DNA of 64,000 nt, from NCBI GenBank assembly GCA_945898725.1, contig CAMDIK010000001.1, positions 1 to 64,000 of the forward strand, given 5' to 3'. Made by a program: the position numbers and the translations under genes. The notes beneath the pieces are model-generated. The model was not told the origin of the DNA. It saw nothing but the letters and a program-made list of their open reading frames with translations, and searched no databases. The stretch comes from Rickettsia typhi (lineage in GTDB: Bacteria; Pseudomonadota; Alphaproteobacteria; Rickettsiales; Deianiraeaceae). Shown piece after piece: positions 8,801-15,764 of the stretch. How positions within the stretch are numbered: the first letter of the stretch is position 1; the number at the start of each line of letters is the position of its first letter.

Positions 8801-10512
8801 TCCACTTCTTTTTCCAAAAATGCCCCAATTTTACTGGCAATTTTCTCTGAAGCGATGTTCTCAATGGCCGTCATTATATAGATTTTTTCAGTATTTGCAG
8901 CGGAAAATGCAAAATTCGCAACATAGCGCGCAATTTCCTCGCCCAGCCCCCTGCCCCAGAATTTTTTGTGCAATAAATACCCTATTTCTATTGAATTTTC
9001 TGCACATCTTTCGGGGTATTCGGGGTCAAATTTTGTAATTCCAATGCGCCCGGCAAGTTCACCGGTTTTTTTGCAAAATACTGCCATGGGCGAAAAACCC
9101 CAGTCTTTACGCCATTTTTTGTATTTTTCAATCGAACTTCGTGCCTCGTCTAAAGTGCAGGAAGGGCTGCCAACATACCTCATAACATCCGCATCTGCGT
9201 GAAGTTTTAGTAAATTTTCCGCGTCAGAGTCGGCAAATTCGCGAATTATAAAATGCTCGGTTTGAAATTCCGCCGCCTTTAAAAAATCGCCCCTTGTGAG
9301 CAAATAATTCACCATTTTATGCCCCATGATGTTCAGCTCTTTGTCGTATTTTGCCCCAATTTTACTGGCAATTTTCTCTGAAGCTGTGTTTCCCGGTGCA
9401 ATTGCAATTCCAATTTTATCATAGTGATATTTTTCAAAAGTTCGCGCGGCGATAATATTTGCAATTTTAGTGCCAAAGCCAAGCCCGTGGAACTTTTTTC
9501 GCAGAATATAGCCCATTGCAACTTGATAATCGGGTAAATCTAGCGGGGAATTTCCGCCACGCCCAATAAATTCGCCGGTTTTACGAGAAAAAATCATAAA
9601 CTGCCCGATCTCCTGATTTTTCCAGTCTAAAATATCATTTTCCAGCCATTTTTTCGCCTCATCTTTAGTTTTGCAAAAAAGCGGCCTTGTAAATTCCATT
9701 AATTCCTCATCATTGTATAGCAAAAATAGCAAATCCAAGTCACCTTCGTTAATTGGGCGCATAAAGAAATCTTCAGTAAATATCGCATTTTCCAGCTCAA
9801 AATCAACCTCCGCACCCTCGCTTTTTCCAATCCAATTCTTCTGCATTAAACGAATTTTCTCCGGCCATTCGGGCAAATTTTCCAACTCACTCAACAATTC
9901 TTCAGAATAATCGGTAATTTTCAAAAACCATTGCTTTAGATTTTTTTTCTCAACCATAGCGCCACTTCTCCAGCCTTTTCCGTCCACAACCTGCTCATTT
10001 GCAAGCACGGTTTGGTCAATTGGGTCCCAATTTACAACAGATTCCTTTTGATAGGCCAGTCCATTGTTATAAAAATCTATAAACATTTTCTGTTCGTGCT
10101 TGTAATATTCCGGTTTGCACGTTGCAATTTCGCGTGACCAGTCAATCATCAAGCCCAATTCCTTAATCTGGGCGCGCATTTTTTCAATATTTGCATCAGT
10201 CCACTCGGCGGGATGTCGCCCGCGCTCAATCGCCGCATTTTCAGCAGGAAGCCCAAAAGCGTCCCAGCCCATCGGGCGAATTACGTCAAAACCGTTCATT
10301 TTTTTATACCGCGCCACAACGTCACCAATTGTGTAATTTAGCACGTGCCCCATGTGCAAATACCCCGATGGATACGGGAACATTTCCAATACATAGTACT
10401 TATTTTTCAAATTTTCATTCCCGGGAAAGCTCTGATTTTCCCATTTTTTTCTCCACTTTTTTTCAACTTCTGCGAAATTATAGTTCTCTATTTTTTTAAA
10501 ATTACTTGACAT
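5845..10512 (-). CDS. leuS: Leucyl-tRNA synthetase with four GNAT domains inserted in CP1
   Basis: LeuRS charges tRNA-Leu and hydrolyses mischarged tRNA in its CP1 domain. The product has 1555 residues against about 860 normally. The catalytic core is intact: HMGH (53-56), WIGKSEGAEV (227-236), zinc-type cysteines near 1144-1188, the VSRQRYWG region, KMSKS (1325-1329), the anticodon-binding helices and the C-terminal VNGKVRAEIVVPV domain. The editing domain keeps TTRIDT (604-609, usually TTRPDT) and HDERD. The extra length is two pairs of RimJ/RimL-type acetyltransferase domains: about 244-406 and 416-588 between the first CP1 strand and TTRIDT, and about 733-905 and 909-1075 after KYNLPIKNVV. 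Each has the GNAT order of an N-terminal LxxR/IIRxF strand, a (T)GEFIGR-like strand, an acetyl-CoA loop (FHGLGFG, FWGRGLG, FQNRGIA, HRGQGFG) and a final (A)SEK/SKxxxxKxG helix. Removing them leaves a normal-length LeuRS. The frame is open throughout. Divergent from murE (24 bp apart). Confidence 0.96.
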   Translation of the reverse strand: MSSNFKKIENYNFAEVEKKWRKKWENQSFPGNENLKNKYYVLEMFPYPSGYLHMGHVLNYTIGDVVARYKKMNGFDVIRPMGWDAFGLPAENAAIERGRHPAEWTDANIEKMRAQIKELGLMIDWSREIATCKPEYYKHEQKMFIDFYNNGLAYQKESVVNWDPIDQTVLANEQVVDGKGWRSGAMVEKKNLKQWFLKITDYSEELLSELENLPEWPEKIRLMQKNWIGKSEGAEVDFELENAIFTEDFFMRPINEGDLDLLFLLYNDEELMEFTRPLFCKTKDEAKKWLENDILDWKNQEIGQFMIFSRKTGEFIGRGGNSPLDLPDYQVAMGYILRKKFHGLGFGTKIANIIAARTFEKYHYDKIGIAIAPGNTASEKIASKIGAKYDKELNIMGHKMVNYLLTRGDFLKAAEFQTEHFIIREFADSDAENLLKLHADADVMRYVGSPSCTLDEARSSIEKYKKWRKDWGFSPMAVFCKKTGELAGRIGITKFDPEYPERCAENSIEIGYLLHKKFWGRGLGEEIARYVANFAFSAANTEKIYIMTAIENIASEKIASKIGAFLEKEVETDKYGKERRFVLNKTDFKSSKTQHSPRKITVFTTRIDTLFGCSFVAIAPDHPIAQELAKNDAKIAEFIKKCKLGGVSEAEIELREKEGVFTGIYVENPAISLAKSEGFEVENRKIPVWIANFVLMEYGTGAVFGCPAHDERDFEFAKKYNLPIKNVVSIEKNVVFETDRFYVRKFANEDFAAFLALEKELWNNPFTPYSDCEIALGCEKNTAKKLENYVNFNGKFSTFAIIDKTSREFVGKVNIDCEHSQKTLNFYGKNDIDLGYAMLFKFQNRGIATEVAIGAVKYLQKCKENARILATHKPENLASKRVLEKIGFKYIGQIETEGEFSFYEFPEQNIATDRLLIQLSCENDEAEIAQMYAESDDLKFFQGYELNAKNDVGVQHGCVKFTIRDRKTGEFIGRAQIGDFDNQGGGRFFATQETEFTYFIKKKHRGQGFGSEILRAICEFSLIKLGKSRIVAVIDPKNCVSKSVLEKCGFMPYLRGNFEKFGEELCFILERANLSENCKKPMCDQGFAVNSCFLNNLPSGSAKKKMLEMLEKSSKAKEKITYRLKDWGVSRQRYWGCPIPVVYCEKCGTVPEKVSNLPVKLPEDVVFDGRGNPLANHPTWKYCACPVCGEKAVRETDTFDTFFESSWYFLRFLDPKNSELAFDPLVAKNLMPVDQYIGGAEHAVMHLLYARFFTKALARCGYFAGGDLKNNNEPFARLLNQGMVLHRTYRDSVGNWVYPSEIYKKDGKFYHETTNQEIVPGDVIKMSKSKRNVVDPADVLELYGADAIRLFMLSDSPVDRDLEWSSNGVEVCLKYVNKLWKMANNLLLMKNDLPLDKQSDLYRKTHKTIQEARFQMEKFGFNKTIAKVRELHNAIDAMDFTNSANHPVIFEAFRVVILLLNPIIPHICSEISAMLNISLENYPQFDSDFIKESTVKMAVQVNGKVRAEIVVPVEISDENCVNLAIQEPNVQKYICGGTIKKTVVVKGRLVSISVV
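5945..6004 (-). repeat. leuS-internal partner of the duplicated 3' segment
   Basis: This is the functional copy, encoding KVRAEIVVPVEISDENCVNL of the LeuRS C-terminal domain. It matches 5780-5839 at 57 of 60 positions with an offset of 165 bp. Confidence 0.85.
7288..7788 (-). other. GNAT domain 4 inside LeuRS
   Basis: Residues about 909-1075. It has NIATDRLLIQLS, GEFIGRAQIGDF, FTYFIKKKHRGQGFGSE (the best acetyl-CoA loop of the four) and VSKSVLEKCGFMPY. LeuRS resumes at CDQGFAVNSCFLNNLPSG, which aligns with the segment GVLFNSGEFNGL of ordinary LeuRS. Confidence 0.87.
7798..8316 (-). other. GNAT domain 3 inside LeuRS
   Basis: Residues about 733-905. It starts FETDRFYVRKFANEDF, has REFVGKVNID, DLGYAMLFKFQNRGIATE and NLASKRVLEKIGFKYIG. 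The acetyl-CoA loop (QNRGIA) is intact. It follows the LeuRS segment KKYNLPIKNVV. Confidence 0.87.
8749..9267 (-). other. GNAT domain 2 inside LeuRS
   Basis: Residues about 416-588. It starts QTEHFIIREFADSDAENL, has ELAGRIGI, IEIGYLLHKKFWGRGLGEE (acetyl-CoA loop) and SEKIASKIGA near the end. It shares a stretch of about 30 identical bases with GNAT domain 1 around SEKIASKIGA, which suggests tandem duplication or gene conversion. Confidence 0.87.
9295..9783 (-). other. GNAT domain 1 inside LeuRS
   Basis: Residues about 244-406 of LeuRS. It begins with DFFMRPINEGDLD, has EFIGRGGN and the acetyl-CoA loop FHGLGFGT (341-348), and ends with a SEKIASKIGA helix. It belongs to the RimJ/RimL-like Acetyltransf_3 type by pattern. 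It interrupts the segment between SEGAEVDFELEN and the editing motif TTRIDT. Confidence 0.85.
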
Positions 10513-10536
10513 TTAACGGAAAAATATACTACCTTT

Positions 10537-12060
10537 TTGTTGGTTAAAGGTTATTTTTTTAGTTTCAATAAATTTGTGGATATAAAAATAGATTCAAGAA
10601 AAATTAAGGCCGGGGATTTATTTTTTTGCCTGGAGAAAAATCCTGAAAAAGCTGGGGAATTTATCAAAAATGCCCTGGAAAATGGGGCGAAATGCGCATA
10701 TACCACGTGTGAAATTTTGCATGAAAAAGTTGTAATTTCACGGGACGTCTGGGCAGATTTGGGCGCGAAACTTCGCGAAATTTATCCTGAAAAACCAAGC
10801 AAAATACTAGCAATAACGGGCACAAATGGCAAAACCTCAACCGCTTTTATTACGGCGCAAATCTTGCAAAAATTAGGAAAAAAGTGCATATACATAGGTA
10901 CAATAGGGGTTTTTACAGGAAATTCGCCTGCAGATCAAGCATTTTCTGGTGAATTTAGCGGTGAAAATTTAACCACGCCGGACATTGCAACTTTACATAA
11001 AATTTTGCACATTGCCAAGCAAAAAATGGCCTGCGATATAGCAATTTTTGAGGCATCAAGCCATGGAATTGAGCAAAATCGCATAGATTTTTTGGAGATT
11101 TTTGCTGCAGGTTTTACAAATTTTACACAAGATCACCTTGATTATCACAAGACAATGGACGAGTATTTTACAGCAAAATCAAGGCTTTTTTCACATTTTA
11201 TTAGTCAAAACGGCTGGGCAATAACAAATTCAGACAGCCAGAAAAATGAGGAAATTTTGCAAAAATCTAGGGCGAAAAACAGCATAACTTATGGGAAAAA
11301 TGGCGATTTACGCCTGGTGGAAATCAATTTACAAAATAACGGGCAGGAGGTTAAAATTTCCTATAAAAATCAAAATTACAGCTTTTTTACCGGAATTCTG
11401 GGCGATTTTCAGGTTTATAATATACTATGCGCAATTGCTTTTGCAATCAGTCTTGGGTGTGAAATTCCCAATATTATCAGGGTTTTATCGGAAATTAATC
11501 CACCGCCCGGAAGGTTGCAGCGTGTTAAATTTCAGAATAATTACACAAATATATATATAGATTACGCACACACACCTGATGCTCTGCAAAAAGCCTTATC
11601 AGAATTGAGGAAAATTGCAAAAAATCGCTTGATAGTTGTTTTCGGCTGTGGTGGAGACAGAGACCCCGGAAAGCGCCCAATTATGGGCAAAATTGCAGTA
11701 AATATCGCCGATGTCGTGATAATAACAGACGACAATCCAAGAAGCGAAAATCCGGAAGAAATTCGTAGGCAAATCATCAATGGAATCAGGGAATTTAAGG
11801 AGAATGTCATGCAAAATCTCAAGGTATTTCCTGATAAAAAAATGATGCTCTTCGCCCTGCAGGGTGAAAATGTTGGGAAATTCCTGGAAATAACCTCCTC
11901 CAGGCAAGACGCGATACGCTATGCAATTGAAAATTCAGACCCCGACGATGTTATATTAATCGCCGGGAAAGGGCATGAAAATTACCAAATAATCGGCACT
12001 ACAAAGCACCATTTTAGCGATGAAGAAGAGGTTTTGGGGGTGATTATCTCTGCACCTTAA
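10537..12060 (+). CDS. murE: UDP-MurNAc-tripeptide synthetase (meso-DAP adding)
   Basis: MurE adds meso-diaminopimelate to UDP-MurNAc-L-Ala-D-Glu in cytoplasmic peptidoglycan synthesis. The product (507 residues from a TTG at 10537; a GTG at 10576 is the alternative) shows IDSRKIKAGDLFF at the N-terminus, the ATP loop ITGTNGKTSTAFI, EASSHGIEQNRIDFLE, FTNFTQDHLDYHKTM and the DDNPRSE motif that marks meso-DAP specificity. murF is not adjacent; the genes murC and murB lie 4-6 kb downstream. Confidence 0.93.
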   Translation: MLVKGYFFSFNKFVDIKIDSRKIKAGDLFFCLEKNPEKAGEFIKNALENGAKCAYTTCEILHEKVVISRDVWADLGAKLREIYPEKPSKILAITGTNGKTSTAFITAQILQKLGKKCIYIGTIGVFTGNSPADQAFSGEFSGENLTTPDIATLHKILHIAKQKMACDIAIFEASSHGIEQNRIDFLEIFAAGFTNFTQDHLDYHKTMDEYFTAKSRLFSHFISQNGWAITNSDSQKNEEILQKSRAKNSITYGKNGDLRLVEINLQNNGQEVKISYKNQNYSFFTGILGDFQVYNILCAIAFAISLGCEIPNIIRVLSEINPPPGRLQRVKFQNNYTNIYIDYAHTPDALQKALSELRKIAKNRLIVVFGCGGDRDPGKRPIMGKIAVNIADVVIITDDNPRSENPEEIRRQIINGIREFKENVMQNLKVFPDKKMMLFALQGENVGKFLEITSSRQDAIRYAIENSDPDDVILIAGKGHENYQIIGTTKHHFSDEEEVLGVIISAP

Positions 12061-12192
12061 ATATAGTACCGGTCCCCCGTCTTTCACTCTCCTGATTTAT
12101 AAATGTACATTGTGATGGCGTTATGTTTAATAACTTAACACATGCATTCATTTTTTCTGGTTGCGGTTGCAGTCTTAAGACCCGTTGACAGA

Positions 12193-12804
12193 CTATCTCG
12201 GAGGCAGACATGCCCGCCGCGAATACACATGCCCTTGAAGTGTTTTTTTTGCGTTTTCTCTTTCTTCATACTTTGTAGCAGGAATTAATGCATCAATCTT
12301 AGTTTCCTCTTTTTTGTAATACGACTTTGAGAGTGGATGCGTTAAGTCACCAGACATCTTCTTATGTATATCTATGATTAACGACTCTGCTTTCTCTCGG
12401 TATTCAGTATTAGTATTAAACTGTACTGTGTCAAGTGTAATCTTAACAAAACCGCTACTCTTACTCATTCCGCTATAATCTAGCTTGAAGTCTGGGCATT
12501 TACGTCTGAAGCTTTTTACCAGAGCTTTGCGCCCTTTATCACCGCCATATTTCTTATGTGGTAATAGTAGCGTAAATGAGTTATTTACATTTAATTTCTT
12601 CAACCCCTCATCATCATGCACGCTGCATGATCCCTTAGATTTTCCATCTGTACTCGCTCTAATATCAACAAACATCCCACCCAGTTGACGGCTTTGTATA
12701 TCTTGGTTTGGCCTGTCTGCTTTATAAATAACTGTGACAGTCCGATTTATGAAAGCTGTTATTTGATCTTTAAAGGAGGTTGGATTTTCACTTGGTTGTT
12801 GCAT
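12193..12804 (-). CDS. Orphan protein with one STDGKSK-type domain
   Basis: A 203-residue protein I do not recognise. Residues about 44-150 form a domain also found twice in the neighbouring 461-residue protein: MFVDIRASTDGKSK, then a hydrophobic strand NSFTLLLPHKKY, a basic helix, SGFVKITLDTVQF and an amphipathic helix. There is no signal peptide or membrane segment. It ends in a basic tail (SRRACLPPR). The single start ATG at 12802-12804 lies 23 nt after a consensus -10 box, with no Shine-Dalgarno site. The promoter block is identical to that of the 461-residue gene, so both are probably co-regulated. Candidate effector by context only. Confidence 0.75.
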   Translation of the reverse strand: MQQPSENPTSFKDQITAFINRTVTVIYKADRPNQDIQSRQLGGMFVDIRASTDGKSKGSCSVHDDEGLKKLNVNNSFTLLLPHKKYGGDKGRKALVKSFRRKCPDFKLDYSGMSKSSGFVKITLDTVQFNTNTEYREKAESLIIDIHKKMSGDLTHPLSKSYYKKEETKIDALIPATKYEERENAKKTLQGHVYSRRACLPPR

Positions 12805-12822
12805 ATATATAATAAAACACTA

Positions 12823-12868
12823 ATCACATTATACCACAAAAAATGCAACATGTCAAGGGGAAAGTTTG
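12823..12868 (-). promoter_or_regulatory. Consensus promoter in a 46-bp repeat (copy 1)
   Basis: On the minus strand: TTGACA (12851-12856), a 17-bp spacer, TATAAT (12828-12833). The whole 46-bp block 12823-12868 recurs without mismatch at 14386-14431 in front of the related 461-residue gene. Confidence 0.85.
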
Positions 12869-12919
12869 GTTATTGCTAAAATAATTAAGTTTGATTTTTT
12901 CAGGGGCTAAAATTAGCAC

Positions 12920-12949
12920 AACCCCACTGCAATTATTTGCAACGGGGTT
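12920..12949 (-). terminator. Stem-loop after the 461-residue orphan
   Basis: Two 13-nt arms (12920-12932 and 12937-12949) pair at 11 of 13 positions around a 4-nt loop, with AACCCC/GGGGTT at the base. It lies 35 nt beyond the stop of the minus-strand gene. There is no clean U-run directly after it, so its role as a terminator is uncertain. Confidence 0.45.
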
Positions 12950-12983
12950 AGTGTTTAATAGATCATGGGGGTGTTTAGCTAAA

Positions 12984-14369
12984 TCAATCTAAGTCTCTGC
13001 CTGTAAAGTTTGAATTGTTACCTTTTGCAAGCTCTTTTTTTAGCTCTTTATCTACCATTTCATTTTTTCTCTCTATATCTTCAGGGGCTGGCTTGCATTT
13101 ATGATATTCCATTCTACGCTTCAACTGATCTAAAGTATAACTCAAATCATACAAATATTCTTCATTACTAATCTGCCATGGAGTGATAGCTACTTTCAAA
13201 TAACCCATACCGCCCATACTAGCTCCACCACACTGCACAGGGAGCGGTGTCCTGCCTTCTGCGTTTGTTTTCGTGCTCATAAATTCCGCAATTTTCTTTC
13301 TATTATCCTTACCACTACATGGCACCAAGATATACTGCTGGGAACCACCGGGGGCTTTGAGTTTTTCGAGTGTATCTAGCTGCTTCTGAGAAGTAATTAA
13401 AGATTTTATATCCTTGTGAAGCTCACTCTTGCCACTCGTTTTGATGTTTACAGAGTGTTTAGATTTACCGTCTGTCGATAACCTTGCCCCTGACATCTCG
13501 ATTAGCGATAAGTAATCAATCGCTTTACCTTTGCATGTTTGATTATATTTCTCAAACGCTTTAGCCAGCTTACTATTTGTAAAACTCATATCAAGCGAAC
13601 CATCATAGTATTCATGCTTGCGTAAGATTTGACTCATCTGCTTTTTGTTTTCGACTTGGAGAGCTAATTTTTCTGCCATACTGCCTTTAGGAGCGTAAGT
13701 TTTGAGACCCTCGCGTTTCATCTTCATTAATGCCAGTTTTCCAGCTTTGCTGTTTATCTTCTCATAATATTCCCGTTTTTCAGTGATAGTTTTCATTAAG
13801 TTATCTTTCCACAGAGGATCGGCGCTTTGTTTACTGCTACGTTTAATCCTTTTCAAATTAGATTGTAAAACCTCTTCAGAACTTGGGTATGCGTTTAATT
13901 TTGCTATGCCTCTTGCAAGCTCTCTCATGGCTATGAAAAATTTATCACGTTTTGTAGGATCTTTAAGCAGTTCCAGATCTACTTTCATCGATATATAGCC
14001 ATTATCTTTGACGCTACTTCCTCTCTTAACGGAAGTAAAAACTTCAGTCTTAGATTTTTTGAGTTCAGCAGATAATACTTCTCTTGCCAGTGGATATTTA
14101 CAAGCAAAGAAAAGCGTCACGGGACTTTTTAATTCACTTATCCGTGAATCACATAACTGATATGCGTGTCTATTACTACTATTATCTCCAGATCCAATTT
14201 TTATATCAGCAAATATATCATAGGCACGTACTTTATGCGTATGCAAGTACTTATATGTCATGTTTCCACCACCAGTTGGGTTTGGTATCTGTAAAACACG
14301 CAGAACATTAGAATATCGCTTCTCTTTGAACAGATCTACCAGGTATGTACCAGTTACAACTTCCTCCAT
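12984..14369 (-). CDS. Orphan protein with two STDGKSK-type domains
   Basis: A 461-residue protein without a recognisable family. Two regions repeat the domain of the 203-residue neighbour. Residues about 50-160 have YDIFADIKIGSGDNSS, SPVTLFFACKY, NGYISMKVDLELL and an amphipathic helix. Residues about 289-420 have ARLSTDGKSKHSV, QQYILVPCSG, MGYLKVAITPW and a helix. Between them lies a Lys-rich helical linker. There is no signal peptide or membrane helix. Its promoter block is identical to that of the 203-residue gene. Inference: both genes arose by duplication of one module and may act together. Function unknown. Confidence 0.75.
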   Translation of the reverse strand: MEEVVTGTYLVDLFKEKRYSNVLRVLQIPNPTGGGNMTYKYLHTHKVRAYDIFADIKIGSGDNSSNRHAYQLCDSRISELKSPVTLFFACKYPLAREVLSAELKKSKTEVFTSVKRGSSVKDNGYISMKVDLELLKDPTKRDKFFIAMRELARGIAKLNAYPSSEEVLQSNLKRIKRSSKQSADPLWKDNLMKTITEKREYYEKINSKAGKLALMKMKREGLKTYAPKGSMAEKLALQVENKKQMSQILRKHEYYDGSLDMSFTNSKLAKAFEKYNQTCKGKAIDYLSLIEMSGARLSTDGKSKHSVNIKTSGKSELHKDIKSLITSQKQLDTLEKLKAPGGSQQYILVPCSGKDNRKKIAEFMSTKTNAEGRTPLPVQCGGASMGGMGYLKVAITPWQISNEEYLYDLSYTLDQLKRRMEYHKCKPAPEDIERKNEMVDKELKKELAKGNNSNFTGRDLD

Positions 14370-14385
14370 ATATATATAAAACTAT

Positions 14386-14431
14386 ATCACATTATACCAC
14401 AAAAAATGCAACATGTCAAGGGGAAAGTTTG
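14386..14431 (-). promoter_or_regulatory. Consensus promoter in a 46-bp repeat (copy 2)
   Basis: On the minus strand: TTGACA (14414-14419), a 17-bp spacer, TATAAT (14391-14396). Sequence is identical over 46 bp to copy 1 at 12823-12868. The leader to the ATG at 14369 is AU-rich and has no Shine-Dalgarno site. Confidence 0.85.
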
Positions 14432-14446
14432 AAGCTTGTAAAATAT

Positions 14447-15763
14447 CTAGCGAATTACCATCATATTTGGCGAAGTTGCGCCAATATTGGTCTTAATTTC
14501 ACGAACCACCCTACCCGTTAGGTCAATCATCACCAAGGCATGCCGGCTGGAAAGAGATTTTTTTTCAGAAAACAAAATAGCGTCAGAATTCGGCATCCAT
14601 GTTGGGTTTTCCAGCATGTAAGAAGAGTATAAAATTTGCTCTTCCGTGCCGTCCGGCTTGATAATTCCCAGGTGAAATAGCCCATTGCGAATTTTGGTGA
14701 AAGCAATCCAATCGCCATCCGGAGACCACCTTGGCTCGGCATAAACACCATCATTTCCTGCTAAAATTCTCTTGCCATCAATCATAGAAACGCCTGCAAT
14801 ATATAGATTTCTACGCCCATTTGAGTCTCCAGATTCAAAAACAATCGCGCTGGCATCGGGCGATGGGCTTGGGGATGTGCTAATTACCTTGTCGCTTGAT
14901 GTAACTTTTATTAGCCCAGAAGATGAAACTTTCCAAATATCGCTACCTTGCGTGCCAATTCTTGTGAAGAACATGCAGTCACCACTTTCGCAAAAAGCCG
15001 GGGTTGAGCTATATTTTTCCTGCGTTAAAACTGGGTAAATAGAGGAAATTTTTTCCCTAGATCTGCTTGCGGGTGAAAAAGATTGAATTGTTGGCTCGCC
15101 GCTTGTCATGTCAACATATGCAAAAATATTGCGTTTACTATCGTAAGTCGGCATTGTTAGCATTCCGCCGGCAATTAATTCTACCTCGCCATAGCCGTCT
15201 TGATCGATAACGTAAATACTCTTTCTTGAAGCTGGAGTTTTGATTAATTCAGAAGAGGAAAATAAGATTTTTGACTGAAAATATCCGCGTTTTCCAGTAA
15301 TTGTATAGTAAGCAACGTCACTTATAACATGGGCAACTTTGCGAATTGCGTCCAGCTTGAATGAATATTTTTTTCCCGCCAAGACAAGCTCATTTTTTAC
15401 ATCATAAACCTTCGCCTCCACAACGTAAGACCCTTCAGCCTTATCTTTGTAAGCCACGGTAAGATTAATATTATATATATACCCCTCGTAGGCGTATTTT
15501 TTTAAATCCAAAATACCCGAATCCATTAAATAAGTTTTATTTCCCGCAAATTTAGTGTCAACAGTTGTGTTAAAATCTCCGCCAATAATTCCTGTAAGAT
15601 TTTTCAAAACCCCTTGCAAATCCTGGTCATCTTCCTGCGAAGCATGGGATATTGAAACCTTCAGAATACTTCCATATTGCTTTTCAATTTCCAAAAAATC
15701 CAGCGCTAAAAGCCTTTGGCTAAACACCAAACATGCGAACAGGCAAATCAGTATTTTCAACAT
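14447..15763 (-). CDS. tolB: Tol-Pal system protein TolB
   Basis: TolB is the periplasmic partner of Pal in the Tol-Pal envelope machine. The product has a signal peptide (MLKILICLFACLVFSQRLLA) from the ATG at 15763, an N-terminal domain, and a C-terminal six-bladed propeller with TolB repeats such as GEPTIQSFSP, SPSPDASAIVFES, EPRWSPDGDWIAFT and NPTWMPNSDAILFS. The length (438 residues) is normal. An upstream ATG at 15781 would add six residues and overlap murC. It lies directly downstream of murC on the same strand. Confidence 0.93.
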   Translation of the reverse strand: MLKILICLFACLVFSQRLLALDFLEIEKQYGSILKVSISHASQEDDQDLQGVLKNLTGIIGGDFNTTVDTKFAGNKTYLMDSGILDLKKYAYEGYIYNINLTVAYKDKAEGSYVVEAKVYDVKNELVLAGKKYSFKLDAIRKVAHVISDVAYYTITGKRGYFQSKILFSSSELIKTPASRKSIYVIDQDGYGEVELIAGGMLTMPTYDSKRNIFAYVDMTSGEPTIQSFSPASRSREKISSIYPVLTQEKYSSTPAFCESGDCMFFTRIGTQGSDIWKVSSSGLIKVTSSDKVISTSPSPSPDASAIVFESGDSNGRRNLYIAGVSMIDGKRILAGNDGVYAEPRWSPDGDWIAFTKIRNGLFHLGIIKPDGTEEQILYSSYMLENPTWMPNSDAILFSEKKSLSSRHALVMIDLTGRVVREIKTNIGATSPNMMVIR

Positions 15764-15764
15764 A

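Noticed and set aside
7288..9783. LeuRS inserts as an assembly artefact or as separate genes
   Set aside because: There is no stop, no internal start context and no frame change at any of the boundaries; the LeuRS core resumes at the expected residue after each pair, so one continuous gene is the simplest reading. Long reads would still be the final test.
6573..10499. Many open frames of 60-200 codons on the plus strand opposite leuS
   Set aside because: They are shadows of the leuS reading frame with no family features, starts or promoters; the minus-strand protein is unmistakable across the whole interval.
12060..12193. Possible RNA gene between murE and the 203-residue orphan
   Set aside because: No tRNA fold, strong hairpin with U-run or conserved element could be recognised.
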